A stretch of DNA of 64,000 nt, from positions 248,001 through 312,000 of the forward strand of contig JADDOH010023170.1 of the NCBI GenBank assembly GCA_016648135.1, given 5' to 3'. The stretch's first letter is position 1. Each line of letters opens with the position of its first letter. Shown here piece after piece: positions 13,006 through 25,642 of the stretch. Made by a program: the position numbers and the translations under genes. The notes beneath the pieces are model-generated. The model was not told the origin of the DNA. It did not search any database and worked only from the letters and a program-made list of their open reading frames with translations. The DNA is from Agrypnia vestita. Its lineage: Eukaryota; Arthropoda; Insecta; Trichoptera; Phryganeidae.

Positions 13006-15589
13006 GCCCCCGATCATGTTAAGTATGTCAAAAATCCCTTTAAAGTGTCTTAACTTGATTTCATAAGACCGCACTCAATAATTTATGAAATATATGATTT
13101 TTGAAGACTTTCAAGTGTGTTGTCTCAGTGAACGTAGTTTTTTGAAATTTTTAACATTGAGAGATTTGATGTGAGGTTGTCAATTTCTACAAACGTTGCA
13201 AACTCATGTGGGAATGTCACCGGGCCGTCTTATATCCACAGGTAACATTAAAAATCACCTTGAATAAATGGTAAAAGTAAATAATATAAACCCAAACCAT
13301 AGTTATTCAGTCCAAAAAACAATTATTATAAAATGACATTGTATACTTAGCTTTTGATTATTTAACGCCCATTACGTAAAATAATAAATCATTTTAAAAT
13401 GCCTAGCCACAAAGTTATAGCGGAATATTACAAGCACAAAGAAGAATTTCACTATCGAACAGCCTTTTTCATACTCTGATAGATATGGAGTCTCAACCCT
13501 TTATATGGAGCGAACACTGAACGCTGGTACTGTGAGATGTGATTTGTGATCAGTGGACCAAAAGGTCGGCTGGAACAATGGATACACTGGCATTGTCTTA
13601 TTAGGAAACGTACAGATTAATATTTACTTAATGTGAAGTCCGAGCCATGAGAGCGGCCCGGATGCTGTGAACGTGACTCTTCTTATTTTTATTATTTTCA
13701 GCATTCACGTATTCCGTTTAATCTAATTTCTAGTAACCCATTCATTTTATGGAAGAAAATGTGTACAGGCGTATTTCGCAGATCATAAGTTATTTCGCAA
13801 CTCATTTTAATACTGGAGCCCTCGATAGATACATCCGATAAGAATTCAAAAATATATCAGACACCACGTCCAAATTAGAAAATTGATTTATTCCTGATTC
13901 AATGCCACCGGTACGTATAAAATAATCTCGCGGTTTGTACGTCGCTCACACTTTAAATAACGTAAGCCAACAAGTACCAAATTTCGAATAAAATAATTCT
14001 TTAACCGTCTGTAGCATTGTCACTTAACTCGCTATGAAAAATTATTGTTTACTGGACGTTGCATTTTTTTCAAGTGAATCAACTGAGTTTGCGTCTAGGT
14101 CTAGGTAAGTATCGTTCATTCTAGGTAAGTATCTATTTTTATAATAATAATTTAATTTGGTACCAGAAAATGTAAGATATTTGCTTCTACATTTTTGAAT
14201 ACAATAGAATAAGTATCGCGACCACCACACAATTTATAAACATAATCAAACGCTAGGTTTCTATCATCGCGCTATCCGTCGATCGCTGTATAATCGAGAC
14301 TGTTCATCGTTCTCAACACTTACAAAATGCCGGTTTTCAGTGCCAAAGGAAATGCCGATCGGAATCTACCAGACAAGAGTTCTACGAGCATCTACAACCA
14401 TATTGATTTTTTAAATTAAATTTATTAAATTGAACACTTAGGAGAGGGTTTAAACTCTTAAATTGAACACTTATATTGCTTTGGTAGGCTAGGTTTAAAA
14501 TTTTTCTAAAAGATTTAAATAAGGTCTAAAAAAACTATTTTTTCTCTTGTATTTCACGATAGAAAAGAAAAAAAAAGAAATTTCAATATCAAATTATTCT
14601 GTAATTTTACTTTATCCTAATTGCAAAGTGGCGATTTTCGAAGCATTACTTTGTCCCATGCCCACACACTTGGGATATAAAGGACTCTTCAGGGCAGTAG
14701 GGCAGGAAACTGGGTCCAAGCGATTGCGTTTAATATTTATTGGAGCCAAATTTGACTCAGCTGACCCCGTAACTTTACAATGCAACTTGCATATTGTGTA
14801 AGGATGCTCCCATACATAGTGTGTACAAATATTTAAAGGTTTTTTACCTTAACAGGTGTAGTATAATTGCGCAATCTACGGCTTTGCTAAAGCAATTTAT
14901 TTTAATTCCCGTAAAATATGCTGTGTTACCTCTGGTAAATGTTTTTAAATCATTGTATGTACGACTGAGATAATATACTGTTTATACTTATTAATTTATG
15001 CTAATTATCTTGTATTATTAACAACATTAAATCGTCGTTTATCCATATTTTAGCCATTTTAGATTTAGAGTACAAATGAATGACTATTTGGACGAAATCA
15101 AAACTAAAAAAATAAGAAATATAATTTCAAAACGTACTTTCCAAATGTGTACTTCTTTTAGTTATTTATCATATCACATAATAAGTCATCCAGAACCTAC
15201 ATAGCTCAAAAGAGCTATTAAATGGATAATAAATTAATGAATAAGTAAAGTAAGTTTTTAAATTGACGCCCAATAGGCAGATTTATAGCAGGATTAAATA
15301 CTTTCTATTACTGTCCACAGAATACGTAACAATTTTAAGATGTCTATTTTACGCTTCTAGCTATTGCGGACTGTTCACACGAAGATTGGAAAGAAGCGTG
15401 TGAACCAACATAATTTTGTTTTTTTGTATACTTCTGATGCTTAAAACATTTAAAACTTTTAAAAATCGTTTTACATTACATTTACCTTACCTATATCTTA
15501 CATTATATTACCTTACTTACTGTTCACAAAAAACATATACAAAATAAAGGTTCGCGAAGTGATTCTAGTAATTCCTAACCTAAAGTGGA
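13006..15589. other. AT-rich non-coding DNA
   Basis: No gene recognised. A short ATG frame of 30 codons (14327-14419) follows a TATAATCG word but has no support beyond that. The stretch 13490-13680 is somewhat GC-richer. Nothing else stands out. Confidence 0.45.
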
Positions 15590-15810
15590 GGTGAACGGGA
15601 CACAGCCAGAATGGAATGAAAAAGTTGTCTCTTTTGCAATGGCGTCCTCGAATAATTAACAGATGAAGAGGAAGGCCACGTGATCACGAGATGAGTTGGT
15701 AGTGTTGGTGGAGTCGGGTGGATGAAGAGACCCAGAATAAATGAGTGAAAAGATTTGTGAAAGCCCGTGTCCTTCCTGCGGTGGACAGTTATGGAATGAT
15801 TTGGTAATTA
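15590..15810 (+). pseudogene. non-LTR retrotransposon 3' relic
   Basis: In the plus frame near 15635-15700 the segments LLQWRPRIINR and, after a stop, RGRPRDHEMSW resemble the region after the reverse-transcriptase domain of many insect non-LTR elements, where an xxHWRPR block is followed by RGRP. Downstream, GCCCGTGTCCTTCCTGCG followed by GTGGACAGTTATGG resembles the usual end of such ORFs (EAYVLQWT-like). Stops and frame changes interrupt it, and there is no polymerase core, so this is a dead 5'-truncated copy. The assignment rests on short motifs. Confidence 0.4.
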
Positions 15811-15964
15811 ACTAGACTGGTTTGACAGCCATATTCTTTATTTTCATGTGATTATATGAGATAATCAGAAATTATTGATCATCGTTACATTTGATGTAGA
15901 AAAGAGACGGCTTTTAGCCGAGATTTTTCTGTCGAGCCTGTATTTAAAACCAGCATTTATATAT

Positions 15965-16150
15965 TTCTCTGCCGGGGAAGGCAGAGAGGATAGAAATCCG
16001 TTCTATCTTGGCACACCGCTTTCGCTTCGGTTACATTAATACATCTTCTCACGCATGCTCTACGGTTGTTGAGGCTTTTAAATGGCCATCCTCCGATGTT
16101 TAGAGCATCTGATCGTGCCGAGGCTTTCGCGGATATTTCTGTTTAATTTA
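15965..16150 (-). pseudogene. degenerate non-LTR reverse-transcriptase tail
   Basis: Read on the minus strand, the region encodes a decayed version of the tail seen at 27545-27930, including NVTEAKAVCQDRTDFYPLCLP, which parallels the NVDEAR..C.DR..W motifs of that family. The plus-strand text CTGCCGGGGAAGGCAGAG is the matching 3' signature seen also near 27570 (CCTGAAAAGGTAGGCAGAG). Stops are present. This is a non-functional fragment of about 190 bp, adjoining a GC-rich island. Confidence 0.5.
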
Positions 16151-16490
16151 AAATGGATAAAGGTACTCGGTTAGCGATCGCTGTTGTCTTCCATATTTGT
16201 TTACCGCGAAGGTACCCACCCGAGTTGTGCACCTCTGGTTTGACTGATTTCTCCGCGTTAATTAAATTGCTCCGCGAGTCGCGAGCATTTTATGCGTTTC
16301 GAAAATTCCGAGGGCAACGATTTAAATGTGGCGGTTAAATGAATGACTGCGTTTGGTTATTCCGCGCTCATTTCGCGGCAATAGCCCGCGGTGACATTTA
16401 CGACGCTTCTCGCGGGCTCGCCCGGAGCTTCCCGCCCCGGCGGTGCGGAGCTTTGGCTGCAGATGGCGACGCGACGCTAACAGCAAACTG
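16151..16490. other. GC-rich island, possible conserved regulatory DNA
   Basis: A sharp rise in GC content within AT-rich surroundings. It has clustered CpG words (CGCGAGTCGCGAGC, TTTCGCGGCAATAGCCCGCG, CTTCCCGCCCCGGCGG). A 61-codon frame crosses it but has no recognisable domain. It could be an enhancer, a promoter-associated island or an old exon; no splice signals single out one option. Confidence 0.35.
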
Positions 16491-16902
16491 AGTAGCTGTG
16501 ATGATCATTTCTACAGTATAATAGATATATCTATAATTACTTAATTAGTCATGTTATCAATTTTTTTCATAAAATAAAATCATCACAAGCAGTTCGGTGC
16601 TAATCTTCTGTCCTCAAACCTGTCTTTAACCGTGGCTTGTAATAAACGAGTCTCGATACAATAAATTGTCAAGATATACAAGTACATTAGTAGAATTCCA
16701 TATAGCACATTGCGAGATTGTTTATTACTCTATTAACTAATAAGTCATTCTAGCAATAAACACGGAAGGCTTATAAAAAGTTACAATAATAAGTCTAAAG
16801 TCTGTTTCTAGCTTGCATGAAAACATTTAAAATTACATTGAGTAGGAATGGAATGTATTTTAAAATATTGTTATTATAAAAACATAAATCACATAAAGAC
16901 TA

Positions 16903-17214
16903 TTCTGAACTAAGCAATATTGCTATTTCTGTATCTTGGCAGTTATGTAAACATTGTAATGCCAACAATTCTGACTTTTAAGTTTGATAGGTTTGAAATG
17001 AATGAATTAAATCAATTACAAAGCTTTAAAACGTAAACAAAGGATATGTTAATCACAATTACGAATAATGAGCTTTCTAATTGATTAAATTCATTAATTT
17101 CAAACCTGACAAACTTAAAACGTCAAAATTGGTGGTTTTATCACAATATTACAAATTACAATGTTTTAAAATAACTGTTAAGATATAGAAATAGCAATAT
17201 TGATTAGATCAGTA
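16903..17214. mobile_element. AAGCAATATTGC MITE, copy A
   Basis: The left end reads TTCTGAACTAAGCAATATTG and the right end is a decayed inverse (CAATATTGATTAGATCAG). Inner arms pair TGCTATTTCTGTATCTTGGC with the reverse of AAGATATAGAAATAGC, then AAGTTTGATAGGTTTGAAAT with the reverse of ATTTCAAACCTGACAAACTT. TA lies at both edges. Copies B (33327-33624) and C (34601-34901) share all these words. No coding capacity; a Tc1/mariner-type target is inferred from the TA flanks. Confidence 0.7.
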
Positions 17215-17216
17215 TA

Positions 17217-18873
17217 CCAATAATATTGTTTCCACTTGGAAGATATACCGTATAAACCGAGAGAATTAGGGGCCTTATATTCTTGTATTTTTTCATATAA
17301 AATATTTTGATAGTTACGCTTGCCTCTTCCTGCTTCAATTTTTGAGGCCCTTTTAAATTTATACATTTTGAAAATTAGTTCCTTCCTTTTTTGTGTTAGG
17401 TTGCATGCCTGGTCTCTTTCGAAATCTCACTTTATTTGCTTGTGGAACATATAAATAAACCCTGCTTTACCTTCATTCTTCTTCGTCATATATCATCTTC
17501 TCGCAGATTTCTCCAGCTGAGCGTAATCACACAATATTAATCCTACTTTAATTTTTCCTACGACAATTCTGGCGTATCACAAATTATTAATATCGCTACT
17601 ACGGGTTTATCATGGACCGCCGTATATCGTAAAACATAATTGATTATTAACTATATGCACCTACCTATTCATTCATTAAAAGCAAATGACTGTAAAAATT
17701 ACCGTCACATATTATGGAATATTCTTGGAATTGTAAGACCGTCATCGATTTGAAGGATGACAGTTACGAATAAAAGGAACATTTAATTTATTATATATCA
17801 GAAATACAGTCTACATTAGTTATTCACACGCAGATAATCAAAAATCAAATCAGTGATTTAAAAAGAATACAAACAGACATAAAGCCGCGATAAAGTTTAT
17901 TAGTTGATAATTATGTTTATTTAGCGTTAGATATATTGCCTCCTAAAAAGGCCCGATTCAGAGAAGGCTGTCGGACGTCTATTCTGGCATAGAAAACCTC
18001 TTCTAATTGACAGGCTTTATGATGATTAAAATGTTATATATTTTTTATTTATAACCGGGGCCGGCTGTAAAAGTAGAGTGAAATATCATAAACCATGATT
18101 GCATTATAAAAACTTAAACAAACAGCCGCTAGAGCCGCTACACCTTCGGTCACTAACTCCGACCAGAGCTCACCTTGTCCTCTATATGTTAACACGCTTT
18201 TAAACAAATATTTCACCAAATTCCTTTATTTAATCCATATCGAAATTTTACTACACAAATAGCCATTGTTATTTTTATTTTCTCACAATAATATTATTTT
18301 AGTAGGTAATTGAACACAGCGGTAACTATTTGAAGCATAACTTTGAAATATAAGCATATTTACGATTAAGTTACATTACATATATTTTCATAAAAATTGG
18401 TAATGGGTATCGATGTTAAAAAAAATACAGGAGGAAAAAACACAAATTCAATTGTTATACACGTAATGATTTATTTTTAATAAAAAAAAATACACAATAT
18501 TTTAAATGATTCATTGATTCCAGGTCTCTTTTCTGCTTGTATCAGCTAAGACTACAATGATTTTAAGCAAATTTATTTATACACACATCAAATTGTTAAT
18601 TTTTATAAATAATTAATTGTGCATATGTTTTACCAAATATTAATGAGTAATGAATATTTCACATATTTTTGTGATAATGATGGTCTTTTATAACAAATCA
18701 TCATAATGTACATAATATACTATATAAAAAATGTTTCAATAATGTTTGAAAAACTTTTGTGTTCAATCAATGCGCGATAAAAGTAAATGAGGTAAAAAAT
18801 AGATTTAGATAATATATTAATTATGTAGTAAAAATTATTCAATGTGTCTTACGTAAATCAGATTTTTTTTTTA
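17217..18873. other. AT-rich non-coding DNA
   Basis: No gene or named repeat. A modestly GC-richer stretch lies at 17945-18190 (CCGCTAGAGCCGCTACACC). The rest is low-complexity A/T. Confidence 0.5.
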
Positions 18874-19400
18874 CTAGCTGTTCGTACCCGGCGTTGCACG
18901 GGTTAAGGATTAAGTTCAAAATAAATATGTGAGGGTAAACAAAGCTTCGATTCGAATAGTATAGATTTGCATCGAAAATATATCAGGGGAAGGGAAAAGG
19001 GTAAAATAATAGGGGGGAAATGTCACCAATGTTAACCACCAGGTCCTAAAGAATAAGTTTCCAAAATTTGAGTCCGATCGGTCAAACGGTACAAATTTGC
19101 ATCGAATATATTTCAGGGGAGGGGAAGGGGTAAAATAATAGGGGGAAACATCGCCTATGTTACCCGCCGATTCATAAAGAATAAGTTTCCAAATTTTGAG
19201 TCCGATCGGTCAAACGGTACAGATTTGCATGGAAAATATGTCAGGGGGAGGGGATGGGGTAAGAGAATAGGGGAGAAATGTTGCCTATGTTACCCGCCGG
19301 GTCCTAAAGCATAGGTATGCAAAATTTGATTCGAGTCGGACAAACGGTGTGGATTTGTATAGAGAACAGACAGACAGACATTGAGTTTTATAGGTATAGA
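18874..19400 (-). mobile_element. complete non-autonomous Helitron
   Basis: Read on the minus strand the element begins TCTATACCTATAAAAC (5' TC at 19400-19399) and ends GGGTACGAACAGCTAG (CTAG at 18877-18874). It sits between A and T, as Helitrons do. A short hairpin (ACCCG/CGGGT) lies eight bases before the CTAG end. Helitrons replicate by a rolling-circle mechanism with a Rep/helicase; none is encoded here, so this copy depends on another. The interior consists of three tandem units of about 130 bp (18963-19092, 19093-19220, 19221-19350), each containing GAGTCCGATCGGTCAAACGG or a close variant. A short ACAG repeat follows. No TIRs or target duplication. Confidence 0.75.
18963..19350. repeat. 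three 130-bp tandem units inside the Helitron
   Basis: The units start AGATTTGCATCGAAAATA (18963), AAATTTGCATCGAATATA (19093) and AGATTTGCATGGAAAATA (19221). All share a G-rich AGGGGAAGGG-type patch, GTTACCCGCC or GTTAACCACC, and a final CGGTCAAACGGT-like word. Unit lengths are 130, 128 and 130 bases. A partial fourth start (GGATTTGTAT) is at 19351. Confidence 0.85.
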
Positions 19401-20814
19401 TTAGTTATACTATTATAATACTGTACAAATAATATTAACACATGTATCAGAAACTGTCTGTTTGGTTAGCTTTATTGGAAGGGAAATTAAGTCTCACTGA
19501 TGTAATGGTAGATAGTCTGTCTACAAGGAATGATAAATTTGTGCATGTTGGATTTCAGCGAATCAACAGAAAATCCGAAACTCTTTATTGTCTCACCGAC
19601 AACAAAAAAGTGGTATATTACTCAATAATACAATATTGTAATAAAATATTTTCGATTTTATATGAACTGTTTGTCAATTTCACGCGATTCCTAAAATGTT
19701 TGCTAGTATTTAAAAATGAATATGACTCATCTTCACTATTTGATCTACAACCCTTAGTGGGGTTGTAGACACGCCGTTGCCCTCCAGATCTGGATTTCTA
19801 AGACATACATGTTTTTGAAGGCATTGTCAAAAATTCACGTAGTTATTAAAGTATAAAGGTAAATAAATATTCACTTGACGGCGCTTTATGAGTGGCCTTT
19901 TAAAATTATTCAATTATTATCATCGGGAATAAAAAATGTACAGATTAGTGGGATTATATTGCCAGTGTTTGGAGCCATTATCCCTCTAATATGGGTCGGC
20001 ACCGGGGTTTGAATAAATATTGCGGGTAATATAACGCGAAGTGGTGCCGCGGTCCTGCTGCTCTGGGCCGTGCAGCGCGGCGCGGCGGGAAGAACGCTTC
20101 ATCTTTATCAGGTGATTGTAAAACAATTAAATAACCGCGGATGATGAGGGCGTCGGTCCTTTTGAGATCGCTGGGTGAAAACAAATAAGATTTACAAAAT
20201 AGATTATACGATGTTTTGTTCTAATAAAAAAGCCCCAGGGTTAAGGTGGTTTAAGGCTTCTTTAGACTACTTCGCGTTTAAATAGGATACTGCCGGTAAA
20301 CTAGATGTCTAGAGTCATTATTTGTTTATTTATTTCGTTACTAATATACCGCGCTCTTTGTGATGGTGAAATATATACTCCAACCAAAAAAACGGCTGCT
20401 AACTATGTGTTAGCGTCAATATTTTGTCGCAAAATTGGTGTCGAAGATTTGATTAGCGATATCCGTTAGAGCACCAAATAAAGCGCTATGATTTTCTCCC
20501 AAAACTCTCAACAAGAATATTCCTGGATTTCATTTATTAATATAGCGCTCTCTCTCTCTGCCAAATCTATAAAATAAAAAATATTTTTTTATTATTAATT
20601 ATGAATATAAAGAATAGCGTAGTAAATAGCTTTTCAGTCCCATCTCGAAATTTTTTTTGAATTTCAATTCTCGATTCTGGTAATTCTCATGTTGCGAAAC
20701 ATATGAGGAGTGTCAAATTCTTGATTAAATAAAAAAATATACAGCAACATATGTTTCGGCGAGAAATTTCCAATTTTAATATAATGTGAACTCACAGGGA
20801 ATGCAATGCAGACA
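19401..20814. other. non-coding DNA with a GC-rich island
   Basis: A 108-codon ATG frame (19442-19768) lacks recognisable domains or splice context, and I do not call it a gene. A GC-rich island runs about 19965-20175 (GGGCCGTGCAGCGCGGCGCG). A short CTCTCTCTCT run sits near 20550. Nothing else is identified. Confidence 0.4.
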
Positions 20815-20844
20815 GTGAATAACGGAGTAAGAATGATTTAATTT

Positions 20845-20920
20845 TTTCCACTATTTATTGTTTTTTGACCGTACCAGTTTCAGGCTAACATGGCCTTCTT
20901 CAGACTACTTGATACATTAT
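20845..20920 (-). repeat. Penelope-like terminus with hammerhead-like core (candidate)
   Basis: On the minus strand CTGAAGA is followed by AGGCCATGTTAGCCT and then GAAAC. This is the layout of a hammerhead ribozyme core (CUGAUGA, stem II, GAAA) with one core substitution; the stem pairs GGC with GCC. Just downstream is GTCAAAAAACAATAAAT, a 17-mer also found, in related context, at 56480-56496. Hammerhead motifs are known in Penelope-like retroelements; attribution here is inference, and the core base change argues against activity. Confidence 0.3.
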
Positions 20921-22257
20921 TCTTTTAAACTAGGGCATTTAAGTACAGCGGTGTTTGACAGTGAGTCAATGTGTAACTTTTATGTAGTAGTGAGTGTTTA
21001 ATGATTCTGTAGTATAATTTTAAAAGATTAGTAATGATTTCATTTTTATGTTGGGATATTCTCAAATCATACTCAAATCATCATCAGATTCAAGAGCTTC
21101 TCTTCACTGATGAGGTCTACATGACTACAAAGTATTAAAAAAAGTCAATTTGATATGTAAATATATAAGAATTGTATTTGTACCATACATTAAATAATTT
21201 TCTCCCGTTGTTTTTAAAAATTAATAATTAATAATAAAAAATTTACTACAATTTTAGTAGTTACTGATGCATTAGGGTAAATTTCCATTTTTTGGTTTCT
21301 AATATTGTAATGAATAGAATAAGCATTTACACACCGCGAATTTACAGCTTTAAATAATTAGAAGTAAGAATGTGTAAGAAGGAATATTTGTATTATATAA
21401 ATAAATATGGTGTAAAATAATTTTTGTAGTCAAATTTCTTTGGGCTCATTAGAGTCACGTAGTCAAAAGTCGCCGTCACACGGATTCACGTAATTTTTCC
21501 GGTATGGAAAAATGCACATCATAATTAAGCTTTGGTTAAATTTGCCCCCTCGTTTAGAGCAACTGACAACGCGTTTGGCTGTGGATCAGAACATGTTGGA
21601 AATCTGGCAAAATACAAATTATTTTAATATTTAGGTAATTAAATATTTATTCATTTTGTTTTCACTGTAGTGCGTGACCGAGATTTCATTATGTGTATTA
21701 TGTGGCGTTTACTAATTTTCCTAGACTTAATCACACCACTTAATTACATGAGTGTTTGATCAGGTGCTCGATCAGGCTCGAGTACGCCGTCCGATAGTAA
21801 ATCGATTATTTTATCTCACACTCGAGTCGACCTGAGTTTACCGGCAATTTAGACTGGAAATATGTCAGGCGGGCGCGCCGCTTCGCCTGCACATCTTATC
21901 AGATGGATAGTCAATGTTGTAATCACGATCGTTTTTTTAGTAAACGTTCTCAATTTATAAAAAATATGCCTGGTGCAATTATAAATAGTGAGATGGTGAA
22001 AAAATTTAATATTTACTATATTTTTCAAAAGTGCTTATAATAATAGACAATATCTCATCGTTTCACAATCGCATTCTGTCATCGAAACATAACTCTCGCC
22101 TCACCACAATCATACAACTACTTTAAAAATGAGCAATTTCCTGGTTTAGCTTAAAATTTATTTCAGGAATGCTCGAATTTTATCGTGAACTGCAAAAATA
22201 TCGGACCCGTCTGATCCTTGCGTGTATAAATTGAGTTCGTTTAACTTTGAGAAAATG
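20921..22257. other. non-coding DNA
   Basis: AT-rich, with no gene recognised. A GC-rich patch with GGCGGGCGCGCCGCTTCGCC lies near 21869-21888. Short frames have no supportive features. Confidence 0.45.
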
Positions 22258-22311
22258 CCAAGTAGCGACCCATCTAATATCCGCCCGCGATCCGTAGTTT
22301 GGGAAATACTG
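22258..22311 (-). mobile_element. hAT-like terminus, isolated
   Basis: On the minus strand the text CAGTATTTCCCAAACTACGG followed by GTCGC-type words matches the common hAT end pattern (CAGTGTTTCCCAAACTNTGG...GGTCGCG). No partner end is visible in the neighbourhood, so this is one end of a decayed or truncated element. Superfamily assignment by motif only. Confidence 0.4.
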
Positions 22312-23264
22312 GTCTAGAGAATAGAAGGAATGTATATTTGATTACGCATTTTATAGTTTGTTGCGCGATGTGATCAATAATCCTGAAATTATGCGGAGGA
22401 TTGGTTTGTATGTTCCTGCTAATTACTTGAGACAGCGTCGACATTGATTGTTTCATAGGACCAACCATAACAAAATGGTTATGTATGTTGATAGAGCGAC
22501 CGCTATGCTGGACAATATCACTTTCAATATTGATCTGTTCCATATCTCTGAAGGGGTTTTCTGAAACAGTATTCTCCTACAACATTGATAAAGGTTCTTA
22601 TATATGTTTTTAATTCTTGTATGTATTCTCTCTCCATATTTAGAATTAAATATACATGCTCAAGCACCGGCATACATTTTGTGAATGATGGTGTAACATA
22701 ATGTCATCTGAATAATATCACATTATGTTAATAGAATCCAACCAAAAAAGAATTACATATTAGAATATTAGTTTGTAGAAAAGTTACCAAAAATCATTTT
22801 ATCAAAAGTTATCAAAAATTATTTGAATCATACCTAGACAGATTATTCACTTTCATCTTCTGCCTTTATCTGATAGAATAATTATCTGATTTAATTATTA
22901 TACAATATTAAATTACAAAATGTTCTTAGCGAAATTAAAATAACGTTTCCCATCAGAATCACCTCAATAGGCAGTATAGTTCATTAAATTTTTTTAATGC
23001 GAATATCGGATCCTTTCCGATACAGGTTAGAATATAAACCACCTGTACCTAGATAAAAACGTCTGTAGTTCTCCAAACTATTAGTGTTCTATTAGTTAAC
23101 TCACAAGCGGTCGTATACAAGTGTTTTATTTATATATAAATCAATCATGTTATCCCACAAAGTGAATGCCTAATCAATAAATAATATAACTTTTACACTA
23201 AACTGAAAATTTTTCATCATTTCTTGCCGATTGTTTCAGTGTTCACAAAAAAAGACCAGCCATC
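22312..23264. other. AT-rich non-coding DNA
   Basis: A perfect 11-bp inverted repeat, TAACATAATGT (22694-22704) and ACATTATGTTA (22720-22730), is the only structure I notice. An 89-codon minus frame at 22274-22543 shows no recognisable domain. Confidence 0.45.
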
Positions 23265-23540
23265 AAAATGGCCGCGCGTCGCAAAACCGCAGCAAAAAGG
23301 GCGGTTTATTAAATAGAAGATCGTTTTGACTTACATTTCATAATATTTGTAATGGATAGTTGAATAAGGGCGGCGTCTGTGTCGCCTCCGCAAAAGAAAG
23401 AATGGGACCGGGTTTTGGAAAAAAACATGACAAACGAGTGAGGTGCGACGGGGATATTTGTAGGGCCCGCCCGCCGTGAGGGCCCAGGGGCCCGCAAGCC
23501 TGGCTATGAATACAAGGCGGTATTTTTCGTGAGTATAGAG
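23265..23540. other. GC-rich island
   Basis: CpG-rich segment with CCGCGCGTCGCAAAACCGC at its left and GGGCCCGCCCGCCGTGAGG near its right. Three overlapping minus frames cross it without recognisable domains. Possibly a regulatory element; no promoter or splice motif decides this. Confidence 0.35.
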
Positions 23541-23597
23541 AAAAAAACATATTTCAATAATTAAAAATTGAAGTAAAAACGAAAAGTAGGTATGGAA

Positions 23598-23735
23598 ATC
23601 TTTTTGGGTGTTCATAGGGCTTATGACCTATCGTATGGCTGGCTTGAGTGATCACTTTACACAATCTAACGTTCGCAATTCCACACATGATACACAACCA
23701 CATCTAACAAATTTTTGGAAGTTGTATAAAAATAT
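23598..23735. repeat. foldback family fragment, one arm
   Basis: Contains GGGCTTATGACCTATCGTAT, GGCTGGCTTGAGTGATCAC and TTTACACAATCTAACGTTC in the same order as the arms of the family at 31280-31995 and 53430-54170. It continues to TTTTTGGAAGTTGTATAAA. Only one arm is present. Confidence 0.6.
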
Positions 23736-24659
23736 GTTTAACTCGCATACCTTGTTTCGTATGTTTCGTACGTGAGGCATTGAAAAACCTGAACGAATGA
23801 GCGACAATACATTATCGACTAATTTGTTGTAATTTTGAAGTTATCCTTCATTAGGTGCGTTCAGAATGAAATTTTAGGACGCATTTTAGGATGATAAAAA
23901 AAAATACATGATTTTTACCTTAAATTAATACAATATATTTATTCTTCAGTTAAAATAATAATTTCTTGGCAAATCATAAATACGAATCGTTTTTAAAAGC
24001 ATTTTTCATTTTTACTAAAATTTTTACTTTAAATTTTTATTTCATCTTTAATAAAAGTTTTACAAACAATTTTGTAAAGCAATACTAATTTAGTAATAAA
24101 GTAAAGTTAATAAATATAGTGTTTTTATTCTTACATACTTATAATCGTTAGCACGCAAAGTGTATTCAATGTTATTCTTTTTCATTTTTGACTATCTGAA
24201 TAGTATCTATATTATGGGAAATGAAATAAATACATATTTCTTTATCCACGTCCAAAATGGTTGACAACTCCTGTTCAGGAAAATTCTAAGCTTGTTGCGG
24301 TTGAATTTCGGCTCAAATTCTTAGCTTTAGCTCTGATTTTTTGCGGTAACTGAGTGAATACAACTTGGATGATTTATGTTTTCTCGGATATTGTTCAATT
24401 CAATTAGATCAGATCGTAGATATTTGATCAATGCGTCGGGTCTACTTGCAAAATTATTGTTCAATGCATACTTTTACGGCGGGTTTAATTTTTGAATTAA
24501 GCTTCTTTTCTATTGTTACTAAAAGTATAGAGTATAGAATGTCTGGGCCTGCAGATTTTCATATTTGCATTATGCGTATGAATTATTCTCAAGTAATAAG
24601 ATGTGTTTAAATTTTCTGTAAATGGTTGTTAGAATTGGAAATAGTCGGGTTTCATTCAG

Positions 24660-25260
24660 CCGCCTAACAAAGCTCGCAATAGAAAAGGTCCCGCTTCTTT
24701 GGACACAGAAGTAGAAGGCAGTTCCGACGCCACGAAACATCCGAATGTCGCGGGTTTTTTCCACCGATCCGATAAGTCAGGGACGTTGCTCCATTGTTAT
24801 CTCCGGCTATGGACGGGACGGGAAGGGAGGCGGAGGGCAGGGGGCCTATTAAAGGGCCATATATCGGGAGAGGCCGCGGGGGCCCGACCGCACGCCGGGG
24901 ACAAGTGCTAAACCAAAGAGATTTACTATTCCCGAAGACTATTAGCGCTGTTTCGCCCCGTGTGTGGTGCCCTGACTCGCGAGTCTCCGTTCGGCAGATC
25001 GCGAATATGTAAATAAAAAAAATCAATTACTCGAGTCGACGAAGGTTGGGGTTTGAATTATTACCCCCCTTTTTACTCTGAGTCTTATTATTACCAGCCT
25101 GCCCGTTGCTATTGAGGCTGTTGCGAACGATTTCACCTTTAGTTTGTAGTGTTGCCGCGAAGACGGGTGGGCCAGATTGAATCTCGGGGACGCATCCCGG
25201 CTGGATGCAAAATTGAGTTAAATAATTTGTCGCCTAGTCAAAATGTAGAATCTATGTATG
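24660..25260. other. GC-rich island
   Basis: About 600 bp of clearly elevated GC including GGGACGGGAAGGGAGGCGG and GGAGAGGCCGCGGGGGCC. Frames on both strands (24664-25026 minus, 24699-24911 plus) are open by composition only; none shows a known domain. Candidate conserved non-coding block. Confidence 0.35.
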
Positions 25261-25642
25261 TTGCGGATCGATAAAATTGTGTCCCTTCTATTCTGTGTCC
25301 TGAATTTAGTGACGGAATGACTTCACGGTTTAATGGTCCTATTACTGTTCAGATAACCGCTACCCGTCGCTCGCGTGCTGTTGGGATGTTTCTCACAGTT
25401 TGAGAGGGTTGTAACGTGTTTGGGTACACTTAATGATTTTACAATGGATCGAAATTCTTATCAGGGTTTCTGAGTATTTGTACGAAGCAGTCGCTTATAA
25501 GATGTGAGCTTTTATTGGAGTGTGGGATGTTTTTATTTGTTTTGATAGATTGGTTATCATACGAAAGATTTTTAATTTTGACAAATAGCGGTTATCATGT
25601 TGAGGCTTATTTATTTCAAAGATATATATTTTTTAAGGTATA

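Noticed and set aside
14327..14419. 30-codon ATG frame after a TATAATCG word
   Set aside because: Too short, no conservation evidence available, no splice site.
19442..19768. 108-codon ATG frame just after the Helitron
   Set aside because: No recognisable domain, no promoter or splice context, ordinary AT-rich codon use.
24664..25026. 120-codon minus frame
   Set aside because: Lies in a GC-rich island with several overlapping frames; composition explains the lack of stops.
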